The position numbers and the translations under genes were made by a program. The notes beneath the pieces were generated by a model that was given only the letters and a program-made list of their open reading frames with translations, was not told the origin of the DNA and did not search any database. Below are positions 33,751-41,525 of a stretch of DNA of 64,000 bases, piece by piece (position 1 is the first letter of the stretch; the number at the start of each line of letters is the position of its first letter). The stretch is from positions 3,824,501-3,888,500 of the forward strand of contig NZ_CP063362.1 in the NCBI RefSeq assembly GCF_016807805.1, in the 5' to 3' direction. The DNA comes from Xanthobacter dioxanivorans. GTDB lineage: Bacteria > Pseudomonadota > Alphaproteobacteria > Rhizobiales > Xanthobacteraceae.

Positions 33751-34845
33751 ATGGCCGTCGCGATGAAGACCGTGGCCGAGGACGAGGCGGGCATGCGCCT
33801 CGACCGGTGGTTCAAGGCGCACTTTCCCGATCTGTCGTTCGGCCACCTGCAGAAGCTGGTGCGCACCGGGCAGGTGCGGGTCGATGGCGGGCGGGTGAAG
33901 ACCTCCTCGCGCCTCGAGCCCGGCCAGAGCGTGCGCATCCCGCCGCTGGGCGATGAGCCGCTCGACGAGGCGCCCGCCGCCGGCTCCCCCCGGGCCAAGG
34001 GCGGGGAGAGCGTGGCCGGCGGCAGCGTGGCCGGCGCCTCGACCGAGGCGGAGGCTCCGGCCAAGCCCCGGTCCTCCGCCAGCGCCGCCGCGCGCCAGGA
34101 GAAGGACGATCGCGCTTTCCTGAAATCCATCACCCTGTTTGAGGACAAGGACGTGATGGTGCTCAACAAGCCGTTCGGCCTCGCGGTGCAGGGCGGCTCC
34201 GGCACCTACCGCCACATCGACGGCCTGCTGGAGGTACTGCGCGACAAGGACGGCCAGAAGCCGCGCCTCGTCCACCGCATCGACAAGGATACGTCCGGCT
34301 GCCTGCTCATCGCCAAGACGCGCCTCGCCGCCTCCGTGCTGGCCAAGAGCTTCCGCTCGCGCGAAGCGCGCAAGATTTACTGGGCGGTCGTGCCCGGCGT
34401 GCCGAAGCCGCGGCAGGGCCGCATCTCCACCTACCTCGCCCGCGACGAGGACGAGGAGAAAATGCGCGTCGCCCGCCACGGCGAGGATGAGGCGAGCCAC
34501 GCCATCACCTATTACGCGGTGGTGGACCAGGCGGCGCAGAAGATGAGCTGGCTCTCGCTGAAGCCGGTGACCGGCCGCACCCACCAGCTGCGCGCCCACC
34601 TCGCCCATATCGGCCACCCGATCCTCGGTGATCCGAAATATTTCAACATCGAGAACTGGGAATTGCCGCGCGGCCTGCAGAACCGGCTGCACCTGCTGGC
34701 GCGGCGGCTGGTCATCCCGCATCCGCGCGGGCAGGGGGTGATCGACGTCTCGGCGCCGCTGCCGCCGCACATGGCGCAGTCCTTCGCCGTGCTCGGCTTC
34801 GACGCGGCCCAGTACGATCCCATCCTGGAGGCGCCGGAGGGATGA
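33751..34845 (+). CDS. RluA-family 23S rRNA pseudouridine synthase
   Basis: Converts specific uridines in rRNA to pseudouridine. The 364-residue protein has an N-terminal S4 RNA-binding domain (about residues 14-65: MRLDRWFKAHFPDLSFGHLQKLVRTGQVRVDG). An Ala/Ser/Lys-rich linker (about 70-120) leads to the catalytic domain with RLVHRIDKDTSGCLL, catalytic Asp178, and GRTHQLRAHLAHIGHPILGD. It is closest to the RluC/RluD group; the target site cannot be told from sequence. The ATG at 33751 or 33763 fits; a TTG further up is less likely. Confidence 0.93.
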   Translation: MAVAMKTVAEDEAGMRLDRWFKAHFPDLSFGHLQKLVRTGQVRVDGGRVKTSSRLEPGQSVRIPPLGDEPLDEAPAAGSPRAKGGESVAGGSVAGASTEAEAPAKPRSSASAAARQEKDDRAFLKSITLFEDKDVMVLNKPFGLAVQGGSGTYRHIDGLLEVLRDKDGQKPRLVHRIDKDTSGCLLIAKTRLAASVLAKSFRSREARKIYWAVVPGVPKPRQGRISTYLARDEDEEKMRVARHGEDEASHAITYYAVVDQAAQKMSWLSLKPVTGRTHQLRAHLAHIGHPILGDPKYFNIENWELPRGLQNRLHLLARRLVIPHPRGQGVIDVSAPLPPHMAQSFAVLGFDAAQYDPILEAPEG

Positions 34846-35516
34846 GGCGGCTCGCCGGCCTTCTCGCGGTGCTGCTTTTCGCCTGCGCAAGCGCGGCGGC
34901 GCAGCCGGTGGGCCTTCTCGCCCTCTACCGCGAGATGCAGGTTGCCCAGGGGGACGGCTTCTCGCCCTATGAGATCAGCGGCGCGGGCACGGGGGCGCGG
35001 GTCGCCGGCAGCACCCTCTACGGGTCGGCCGCCCGGCTCGCCCTGACCCTGGACGAGGCCAATTTCTACCTGCGCATCGACGACCGCGGCGATGCCGACG
35101 GGGCCAAGCCCTTCGTCACCGAGGTGGCCGTGTGGTTCGACGCCGACGGCTTTCCCCTGCTCGGGCTCAGCGAGCGCGGCCTCAAGGGGGAAGTGCCGTT
35201 CGCCGGGCGGGTGCGGTTCTATTCGCGCGCCTCGGGCCGGTGGAACCTCGTCACCGGCAAGGTGCTGCCGGCGCTGGACGAGGGTCTGTGCCGCACGGCG
35301 CGCCAGGAGGTGGAGGAGACCACCTCGGCCTGGGAAGGCCTCGGCCGCGCCATCACCCTGCTGCCGCGCCGGGGCACCGACCTCGAAGTCTGGTGCGTCG
35401 CCCCGAGCCCGGCGGCGGGGACCGGCCTTGCGCTGGTGTGGGACCGGGCCGCCGGCATGTTCCGCGAGGGCAAGGCCCTCGCCGGGCCGCCGCCCTGGCC
35501 GGACCGGGCGCGCTAG
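34842..35516 (+). CDS. Secreted protein of unknown function
   Basis: A 224-residue protein that I do not recognise. The N-terminus is a clear signal peptide (MRRLAGLLAVLLFACASAAAQ, cleavage near 20). The rest is a soluble, probably beta-rich domain: YEISGAGTGARVAGSTLYGSAARLALTLDEANFYLRI, then VTEVAVWFDADGFPLLG. Three Cys residues remain after cleavage or near it. The start overlaps the pseudouridine synthase stop as ATGA, so they form a two-gene operon. A periplasmic location is inferred; no function is proposed. Confidence 0.75.
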   Translation: MRRLAGLLAVLLFACASAAAQPVGLLALYREMQVAQGDGFSPYEISGAGTGARVAGSTLYGSAARLALTLDEANFYLRIDDRGDADGAKPFVTEVAVWFDADGFPLLGLSERGLKGEVPFAGRVRFYSRASGRWNLVTGKVLPALDEGLCRTARQEVEETTSAWEGLGRAITLLPRRGTDLEVWCVAPSPAAGTGLALVWDRAAGMFREGKALAGPPPWPDRAR

Positions 35517-35630
35517 GACCGATCGACATTCGGCTCGACCGGCGCCCGCCCTACACCCGGTCATGACCGGGCTTGTCCCGGGCCTGACGGCGGCCGAAGA
35601 AAAACGCGGACACAGAAGGTCGATCGGTCC
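35516..35630. repeat. Nested inverted repeats, REP-like element with 12-bp terminal arms
   Basis: GGACCGATCGAC (35516-35527) and GTCGATCGGTCC (35619-35630) are perfect 12-bp inverted repeats 91 bp apart. Between them lies a perfect 16-bp palindrome CCCGGTCATGACCGGG (35556-35571), continuing as CTTGTCCCGGG. The core TCATGACCGGGCTTGTCCC resembles extragenic palindromic repeats common in Rhizobiales. The left arm abuts the stop codon of the preceding gene. It may be a REP-like or MITE-like unit that also ends transcription. Confidence 0.5.
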
Positions 35631-35908
35631 GGGAGCCGGGAAGGAGCGCGCCCCGATCGGGCTGAACCCGCCCGACCGGCAAGTCCGCTGCCCGTCCCCG
35701 GGGGAAAGGGGGATCCAACCCTCGGGCACCATCCCGCGCCCGCCATGTTCGACTTTGGTCGAAATCGGCGCAAAAGGGCGCCTCCGCTTGCGCTCTGGCC
35801 GCTTGAAGTACCGGCATCTTCGCCTATGGTGCCGCGCAAGGCCTCCCACCGGCCAAACAAGAAGCAACCCGAAAGCGGCGAAGCCGCTCGCCCGAGGGAG
35901 ATAAATCC
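35631..35908 (+). other. Spacer before the TRAP transporter genes
   Basis: No gene is seen. The first part (to about 35750) continues with short GC-rich palindromes such as CCCGATCGGG and may belong to the same repeated extragenic sequence. The second part contains a predicted promoter (35803-35830) and a leader of about 70 nt. Confidence 0.5.
35803..35830 (+). promoter_or_regulatory. Predicted TRAP operon promoter
   Basis: A -35 box TTGAAG (35803-35808) and a -10 box TATGGT (35825-35830) are 16 bp apart, about 80 bp before the small-permease start. Confidence 0.45.
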
Positions 35909-36532
35909 ATGACACCTCTGCTGGTCCTCGCCCGGGCCATCGACGCCGTGAACAGGCGCATCGGCAAGGCCGCCGCGTGGCTCATCCTCGCGGCCATCCT
36001 GGTCTCGGCCACCAATGCCGTGATCCGCAAGGTGTTCGATCTCAGCTCGAATTCCTGGCTCGAGCTGCAATGGGTGCTGTTCTCCGCCGTCTTCCTCTTG
36101 TGCGCGTCCTGGACGCTGCTCGACAACGAACACATCCGCATCGACATCGTGAATGCCCGCCTTTCCAAGCGCGTGCGCGACGGCATCGACATCTTTGGGC
36201 ACCTCTTCTTCCTGCTGCCGTTCTCGATCCTGCTCTTGTGGACCTCCTGGCCCTTCTTCCTCTCGTCCTTCGAGATCAACGAACAATCGCTGAACGCCGG
36301 CGGGCTGCCGCAATGGCCGGCCAAGTTCCTGGTGCCGCTGGGCTTCTTCTTCCTGACGCTGCAGGGCATCTCCGAGCTCATCAAGCGCATCGCCATTTTC
36401 ACCGGCCGGATGGAGGACCCCAACGAAGGCTCGGGCGGAAGCCATGCGATCCTTGCCGCGGAGGTCGATCGCCTGCTCGCCGATGTGGACGTGCCCGGCG
36501 CGGGGGCTCCCGTGCCCCCGGCGAAGGACTGA
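35909..36532 (+). CDS. TRAP transporter small permease subunit (DctQ family)
   Basis: The small membrane subunit of a tripartite TRAP importer, 207 residues with four membrane helices (roughly 20-40, 52-72, 95-115, 138-158). The family pattern is visible: a first helix with NAVIRKVF, then SNSWLELQWVLFSAVFLLCASWTLLDNEHIRIDI. The hydrophilic tail is longer than usual. GGGAGATAAATCC precedes the ATG. The large subunit follows after 13 bp. No substrate-binding DctP gene lies nearby, so the substrate, probably an organic acid, is unknown. Confidence 0.92.
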   Translation: MTPLLVLARAIDAVNRRIGKAAAWLILAAILVSATNAVIRKVFDLSSNSWLELQWVLFSAVFLLCASWTLLDNEHIRIDIVNARLSKRVRDGIDIFGHLFFLLPFSILLLWTSWPFFLSSFEINEQSLNAGGLPQWPAKFLVPLGFFFLTLQGISELIKRIAIFTGRMEDPNEGSGGSHAILAAEVDRLLADVDVPGAGAPVPPAKD

Positions 36533-36545
36533 GGGAACGCGCGTG

Positions 36546-38492
36546 ATGACCTTGCCCCGCTTCCCCAAAATCCGCCTCGTCGCGGCCGCCGCGCTCCTTG
36601 CCTTCGCGCTCGCCGCCTTTCTCCCGGATGTGGCCTTCGCGGCCGAGCCGGGCTTCCGCGGCTGGTTCATCCACAACATGGCGCCGATCATGTTCGCGGC
36701 GCTGGTGGTGTTCCTGCTCATCGGCTACCCGGTGGCGTTCTCGCTGGCGGCCAACGGCCTCATCTTCGGCCTGGTCGGCATCTGGCTCGGCCTGTTCGAG
36801 CCGAAATTCCTCCAGGCGCTGCCCGAGCGCGTCTACGGCACCATGAACAACGAGGTCCTCCTCGCGGTGCCGTTCTTCACCTTCATGGGGCTCATCCTCG
36901 AGCGCTCCGGCATGGCGGAAGACCTGCTCGACACCATCGGGCAGGTGTTCGGCTCCATCCGCGGCGGGCTCGCCTATGCGGTGATCTTCGTCGGCGCGCT
37001 GCTGGCGGCGACAACGGGCGTGGTGGCCGCGTCGGTCATCTCCATGGGCCTCATCTCCCTGCCCATCATGCTGCGCTACGGCTACGACCGGCGCGTGGCG
37101 TCGGGCGTCATCGCCGCGTCGGGCACGCTGGCGCAGATCATCCCGCCCTCCCTCGTGCTCATCGTGATGGCCGACCAGCTGAACCGCTCGGTCGGCGACA
37201 TGTATGAGGGCGCCTTCGTGCCGGGGCTGCTGCTCGCCGGGCTCTATGCGCTTTATATCTTCGTCGTCTCGTCCATCTTTCCCAGCGCCGCGCCCGGACT
37301 GCCGCTGGCGGCGCAGACCCTGCGTGATCCCAAGCAGAAGATGATGCCGGCCCGGATCCTCGGCGCCATCGCCGCCGCCGGGTTCGCCTGGCTGGTGGCC
37401 GCCGGCTCCCTGCCGCACCTGACGCAGGGGCTCCTGCCCGGCGCCGCGAACCAGGCGGCGTGGGGTATCGTCGCCTTCGCGCTCCTGTACTTCGTCATGT
37501 CGGGCACGGCGCGACTGCTGACGCCGTCGCTGTTCATCGCCCTGACGCTCGCCATCGCGCTCTCCATCGTGCTGATGACGGAATCGGGGGTGAAGTTCGG
37601 CGCCGACTACGTGGTGCTCACCATGTCGGCGACGGTCGGCATCGCCTTCGTCGTCGCCGTCATCAACCGGGTGTTCCGCCTCGGCCTGATGTCGCGCCTC
37701 GCCGAGCAGGTGGTGTTCGTGATGGTGCCGCCGCTGGCGCTCATCTTCCTCGTGCTCGGCACCATCTTCATCGGCGTGGCGACGCCGACCGAGGGCGGCG
37801 CCATGGGCTCGGTGGGCGCGCTCATCCTCGCCTTCGCCCGCGGCCGGCTGAAGTTCGACCTCATGCGGCAGGCGACCTATTCCACCGCCAAGCTGTCGGC
37901 GTTCGTGCTGTTCATCCTGCTCGGCGCGCGGGTGTTCTCGCTCACCTTCTACGGGGTGGACGGACACAAATGGGTGGAAGAGCTCCTGGTGTCGCTGCCC
38001 GGCGGCCAGGCGGGCTTCCTCATCGCGGTGAACGCGCTGGTCTTCCTCCTCGCCTTCTTCCTCGATTATTTCGAGCTCGCCTTCATCATCATCCCGCTGC
38101 TGGGGCCGGCGGCCGACAAGCTGGGCATCGACCTCATCTGGTTCGGCGTGATGCTGGCGGTGAACATGCAGACCTCGTTCATGCACCCGCCCTTCGGCTT
38201 CGCCCTGTTCTTCCTGCGCTCGGTGGCGGCGAAGGTGCCCTATATCGACCGGGTCACCGGCAAGCTCATGCAGCCGGTGACCACCGCCCAGATCTATTGG
38301 GGCGCGGTGCCGTTCGTCTGCATCCAGCTGGTCATGGTGGCCCTCGTCATCCTGTTCCCGGGGATGGTGACCCACTACAAGTCCGCCGGGGTGCAGCTGG
38401 ACCAGACGCAGATCCAGCAGCAGTTCGATTCCCTCTCGCCGGGGGGCGACCTCGCGCCGCCGCCGCCGCTGGATTTCGGGCCGGCGAAATAG
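36546..38492 (+). CDS. TRAP transporter large permease subunit (DctM family, extended)
   Basis: The transport subunit of the TRAP system. At 648 residues it is about 200 longer than a typical DctM. The N-terminal half has EVLLAVPFFTFMGLILERSGMAEDLL and ASGVIAASGTLAQIIPPSLVLIVMAD. The C-terminal half has GVATPTEGGAMGSVGAL, DYFELAFIIIPLLGP and MQTSFMHPPFGFALFFLRSVA. Between about residues 245 and 385 lies an inserted segment with several extra membrane helices, a form known from a DctM subgroup. A GTG at 36543 just before the ATG is an alternative start. Confidence 0.92.
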   Translation: MTLPRFPKIRLVAAAALLAFALAAFLPDVAFAAEPGFRGWFIHNMAPIMFAALVVFLLIGYPVAFSLAANGLIFGLVGIWLGLFEPKFLQALPERVYGTMNNEVLLAVPFFTFMGLILERSGMAEDLLDTIGQVFGSIRGGLAYAVIFVGALLAATTGVVAASVISMGLISLPIMLRYGYDRRVASGVIAASGTLAQIIPPSLVLIVMADQLNRSVGDMYEGAFVPGLLLAGLYALYIFVVSSIFPSAAPGLPLAAQTLRDPKQKMMPARILGAIAAAGFAWLVAAGSLPHLTQGLLPGAANQAAWGIVAFALLYFVMSGTARLLTPSLFIALTLAIALSIVLMTESGVKFGADYVVLTMSATVGIAFVVAVINRVFRLGLMSRLAEQVVFVMVPPLALIFLVLGTIFIGVATPTEGGAMGSVGALILAFARGRLKFDLMRQATYSTAKLSAFVLFILLGARVFSLTFYGVDGHKWVEELLVSLPGGQAGFLIAVNALVFLLAFFLDYFELAFIIIPLLGPAADKLGIDLIWFGVMLAVNMQTSFMHPPFGFALFFLRSVAAKVPYIDRVTGKLMQPVTTAQIYWGAVPFVCIQLVMVALVILFPGMVTHYKSAGVQLDQTQIQQQFDSLSPGGDLAPPPPLDFGPAK

Positions 38493-38633
38493 CAACCGCC
38501 ACGTTGCCCTGCTAAGGGCGCATTCTGGAACGACATCCCAGGGGCCGCGCGCCCGGCATCGGTGCGTGGCCATGTGCTTGTGATTTGGCGTCGGGGGCGT
38601 CGGGCCCGCCCCGACCGTGTGGAGGTGAATGGA

Positions 38634-39341
38634 ATGAACCCCAGGGCCGACTTCTGCCCCGGCTGCGGGGCGCAGGTCTATCCGGAGGAGGAGCATTGCC
38701 CCTTCTGCGGGCGCAAGCTCCATACGAATTTTCTCCTGCCCTTCATGATCGGCCTCGGCGGCACCACGGTGGCGCTCGCGGCGGGCGGGCTGGTGTGGTG
38801 GGTGATGTCGGCTGCGCCCTCCCCCTCGACGGCGGTCGCCCCCTCGTCCGAGGCGGTGGCCTCGGCGCCCACGCCGCAGGCGCCGGCAGCCCCCGCGGCC
38901 CCGACGACGGCTTCGATGCCGGCGACCCCGCAGCCCGCCGACGTGCAACCGGCCCCGACCCAGCCCGCGCCTGCCCAGCCCGCGCCTGCGGGCGCCTCCG
39001 TCCCCGGCGACGCGAAAGAGGCCGCGCTGCCGCTTCCCACGGTGCGCACCCCGGTCGGGGCGCCGCCCGCCGATGCCAGCGCGCGCAAGGCGTTCGCCAA
39101 GCTCAAGCAGGACAATTTCGTCCAGAACGGCCTCGACCTCTCCGTCACCGCCACGGGCGAGGAGGCCACCGTCCTCACCATCAAATTCACCTTCGACGCG
39201 AAGGCGGCCACCGAACTCATCCTGGCCGGCCCGCTGCCCAGGCAGTGCGAGCAGCGCGGCTTCCGCCAGCTCGTGTTCGCCGATCCCTCGGGCACGTCGT
39301 GGGTGTATGACGTGGCAACCCGGCAGCTGACGCAGCGATGA
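38634..39341 (+). CDS. Zinc-ribbon membrane protein with Pro/Ala-rich linker
   Basis: A 235-residue protein of unknown function. The N-terminus is a compact zinc ribbon with two CxxC pairs (Cys8, Cys11, Cys22, Cys25 in CPGCGAQVYPEEEHCPFCG). One membrane helix (about 33-57) and a long Pro/Ala/Thr linker (60-145) lead to a C-terminal domain of about 85 residues (SARKAFAKLKQDNFVQNGLDLSVTATGEEAT... TSWVYDVATRQLTQR). It probably has a cytoplasmic ribbon and a periplasmic domain. GGAGG precedes the ATG by nine bases. Its stop overlaps the next start (ATGA), so it heads a co-translated cluster. Confidence 0.8.
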   Translation: MNPRADFCPGCGAQVYPEEEHCPFCGRKLHTNFLLPFMIGLGGTTVALAAGGLVWWVMSAAPSPSTAVAPSSEAVASAPTPQAPAAPAAPTTASMPATPQPADVQPAPTQPAPAQPAPAGASVPGDAKEAALPLPTVRTPVGAPPADASARKAFAKLKQDNFVQNGLDLSVTATGEEATVLTIKFTFDAKAATELILAGPLPRQCEQRGFRQLVFADPSGTSWVYDVATRQLTQR

Positions 39342-40054
39342 CCGACACCCCCGGCGATGCCGGCGCCCCCACCCTGAAGCTGGTGCTGTTCGATTGCGAC
39401 GGCACGCTGGTGGACAGCCAGCACATGATCGTCGCCGCCATGCGCGACGCCCACGCGGCGCACGGCGTGCCGCTGCCCGAGCGCGATCGCCTGCTGTCCG
39501 TGGTCGGCCTGTCCCTGCCCGAGGCCTTCGCCGTCCTGTCGCAGGGGGACCTGTCCTATCCGGTGGCGGCGATGGTGGACGCCTATCGCCTGGCCTTCAA
39601 CCGCCTGCGCGAGGCCGAGCCGCCCGAGCCCATGTTCGCCGGCGCGCGCGAGGTGCTGGACGCCCTGCGCCGACGCGAGGATCTCGTGCTCGGCATGGTG
39701 ACCGGGAAGGCGCGGCGCGGGGTCGACCGCATCCTCAAGGTGCACGCCATGGAAGGCTGGTTCTCCACCATCCAGACGGCGGACGACGCCCCCTCCAAGC
39801 CCCATCCCGCCATGGTGCTCCAGGCCATGGCCGAGATCGGCGCCCGCCCGGAGGAAACGGTGGTGGTGGGCGACACCACCTACGACATCTCCATGGCGCT
39901 GCAGGCGGGGGCCTCGGCATTGGCGGTGGCCTGGGGCTATCATGAGATTCCGGCGCTGGAGCGTGCCGGTGCCGACCTCGTCGTCCACCGGTTCGAGGAG
40001 GTGCCCGGCGCGGTCGCCGACCTGATGGCGCGCCGGCGCCGCGTCACCAGCTGA
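39338..40054 (+). CDS. HAD-IA family hydrolase (phosphoglycolate phosphatase-like)
   Basis: A 238-residue HAD phosphatase. Motif I LFDCDGTLVDS gives the nucleophile Asp19 and acid Asp21. Motif II is in VTGKARRG, Lys154 of the SKPHP motif is motif III, and VVVGDTTYDISMA is motif IV. A small helical cap lies between residues 25 and 100. The family suggests a small sugar-phosphate or phosphoglycolate substrate, unproven here. It overlaps the upstream gene by four bases and is 14 bp from the ATP12 gene. Confidence 0.92.
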   Translation: MTDTPGDAGAPTLKLVLFDCDGTLVDSQHMIVAAMRDAHAAHGVPLPERDRLLSVVGLSLPEAFAVLSQGDLSYPVAAMVDAYRLAFNRLREAEPPEPMFAGAREVLDALRRREDLVLGMVTGKARRGVDRILKVHAMEGWFSTIQTADDAPSKPHPAMVLQAMAEIGARPEETVVVGDTTYDISMALQAGASALAVAWGYHEIPALERAGADLVVHRFEEVPGAVADLMARRRRVTS

Positions 40055-40068
40055 TCGGAGGAGGGCGC

Positions 40069-40845
40069 ATGCGCGACCTGTTGGAGGGCATCGAGGACAG
40101 CGTCCCCGGCGACGATCCCGTGGCGCGCGCCCGCGCGGCCCAGCGCACGCCCCTGCCGAAGCGTTTCTACACGGATGTGAGCGTCGGCGAGGGGGAGGGG
40201 GGCTTCACCATCCTCCTCGACGGGCGCCCGGTGCGCACGCCGGCGCGCCGGCTGCTGGCGGCCCCGACCCGCGCGCTGGCCGAGGCGATGGCGGCGGAAT
40301 GGGCGGCCCAGGCGAGCGAGATCAACCCCTTCTTCATGCCTTTGACCCGCCTCGTGAACGTCGCTCTCGACCGGGTGGCGCCCGAGGCCGATGCGGTGCG
40401 CGACGAGGTGGTGCTCTATGCCGGCTCGGACATGCTGTTCTACCGCGCCGAAGGTCCGCAGAAGCTGGTGGAGCGGCAGGCTGCGCATTGGGATCGCGTC
40501 CTCGACTGGATGAACGAAGCTCACGACGCCCGCTTTTTCCTCGCCGAAGGCGTGCGGCACGTGGCCCAGCCCGAGGCGGCGCTGGCGCAGGTACGGGCCC
40601 TCGTGCCGCTTGCGCCGCTGGCCCTGGGGGCGGTGCATTCCATGACCACCCTGACCGGCTCGGCGCTGCTCGCCCTCGCCGTTGCCGAGGACAGGCTGAC
40701 CGTGGACGAGGCCTGGGTCGCCGCCCATGTGGACGAGGACTGGAACCGCGAGCAGTGGGGCGAGGATGAGGCCGCCAGCGCCCGCCGCGCCGCCCGCCGC
40801 ACCGAGATGGACGCGGCGGCGCGGCTGATCCGGCTGCTCGCCTGA
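40069..40845 (+). CDS. ATP12 family F1-ATPase assembly chaperone
   Basis: A 258-residue homologue of mitochondrial Atp12, which helps assemble the alpha subunit into the F1 sector of ATP synthase. Hallmarks include LPKRFYTDVSV, FTILLDGRPVRTPARRLLAAPTRALAEAMAAEWAAQ, INPFFMPLTRLVNVALDRV and the C-terminal EAWVAAHVDEDWNREQWGED. The position between a HAD hydrolase and a TfoX-like gene is common in alphaproteobacteria; its ATP synthase targets are encoded elsewhere. Confidence 0.93.
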   Translation: MRDLLEGIEDSVPGDDPVARARAAQRTPLPKRFYTDVSVGEGEGGFTILLDGRPVRTPARRLLAAPTRALAEAMAAEWAAQASEINPFFMPLTRLVNVALDRVAPEADAVRDEVVLYAGSDMLFYRAEGPQKLVERQAAHWDRVLDWMNEAHDARFFLAEGVRHVAQPEAALAQVRALVPLAPLALGAVHSMTTLTGSALLALAVAEDRLTVDEAWVAAHVDEDWNREQWGEDEAASARRAARRTEMDAAARLIRLLA

Positions 40846-40859
40846 ACGCGGGGCGGGGA

Positions 40860-41339
40860 ATGGATGCCGATACCCTTGCAGACCTGTTTTCCGCCTTCGG
40901 CCCGGTCCAGGCGCGGCGCATGTTCGGCGGCTGCGGGATCTATGCCGACGGGCTGATGTTCGCCATCGAGGTGGGCGGGACCATCCATCTGAAGGCGGAC
41001 GGCCGCCTCGCGGAAGAGCTGGGCGCGCGGGGCTCGGCCCCCTTCAGCTATGTGGCGAAGGGGCAGGTGCGGACCATGGCCGGCTTCTGGTCGGTGCCGG
41101 AGGCGGCCCTCGACGATGCCGACGATCTCGCAGCCCTCGCCCGACGGGCGCTCGACGTGGCGCGGACGGCGGCGGCGGCGAAGAGCGTGAAAGCGGCGCG
41201 CGGGAGGACGTCAGCAGCGCCCGAAGCCGGCGGGGAGGGGGTGGCTTCAGCCCGCCCTGCGGGGCGGGGCCCTGCTGCGGGACGGCGTCCTGCGAAAGCA
41301 TCCGCCCGCCCGCGGGCGGCGAAACCCCCGCGGGCCTGA
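40860..41339 (+). CDS. TfoX/Sxy N-terminal domain protein
   Basis: A 159-residue protein. Residues 1-100 form a TfoX N-terminal domain (LFSAFGPVQARRMFGGCGIYADGLMFAIEVGGTIHLKAD, then FSYVAKGQVRTMAGFWSVPEAALDD). The C-terminal TfoX domain found in competence regulators is absent. A basic Ala/Arg/Lys/Pro tail (about 105-159) replaces it and could bind nucleic acid. A role in competence is not implied by this domain alone. It starts 14 bp after the ATP12 gene. Confidence 0.88.
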   Translation: MDADTLADLFSAFGPVQARRMFGGCGIYADGLMFAIEVGGTIHLKADGRLAEELGARGSAPFSYVAKGQVRTMAGFWSVPEAALDDADDLAALARRALDVARTAAAAKSVKAARGRTSAAPEAGGEGVASARPAGRGPAAGRRPAKASARPRAAKPPRA

Positions 41340-41525
41340 CGCCGGCCGTCCCGGCATGAGGTCGGGGGCTATGAGGACCGCCCGACGGGCATGCTCGGGC
41401 GGGAGCCCGGGCGTCCTCACGCTCCATCGAAACGGGAAAACGCACCAGATCCTTGAACTGAAGCGCCCGATCCGCGCGAACCGGAGGCCGGTTCGCTGGA
41501 TAGGCGGCGGCTCAGCTCGCCTGGC

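Noticed and set aside
35516..35630. An insertion sequence
   Set aside because: The unit of about 115 bp has inverted ends but no transposase and no clear target-site duplication, so only a REP-like or MITE-like repeat is supported.
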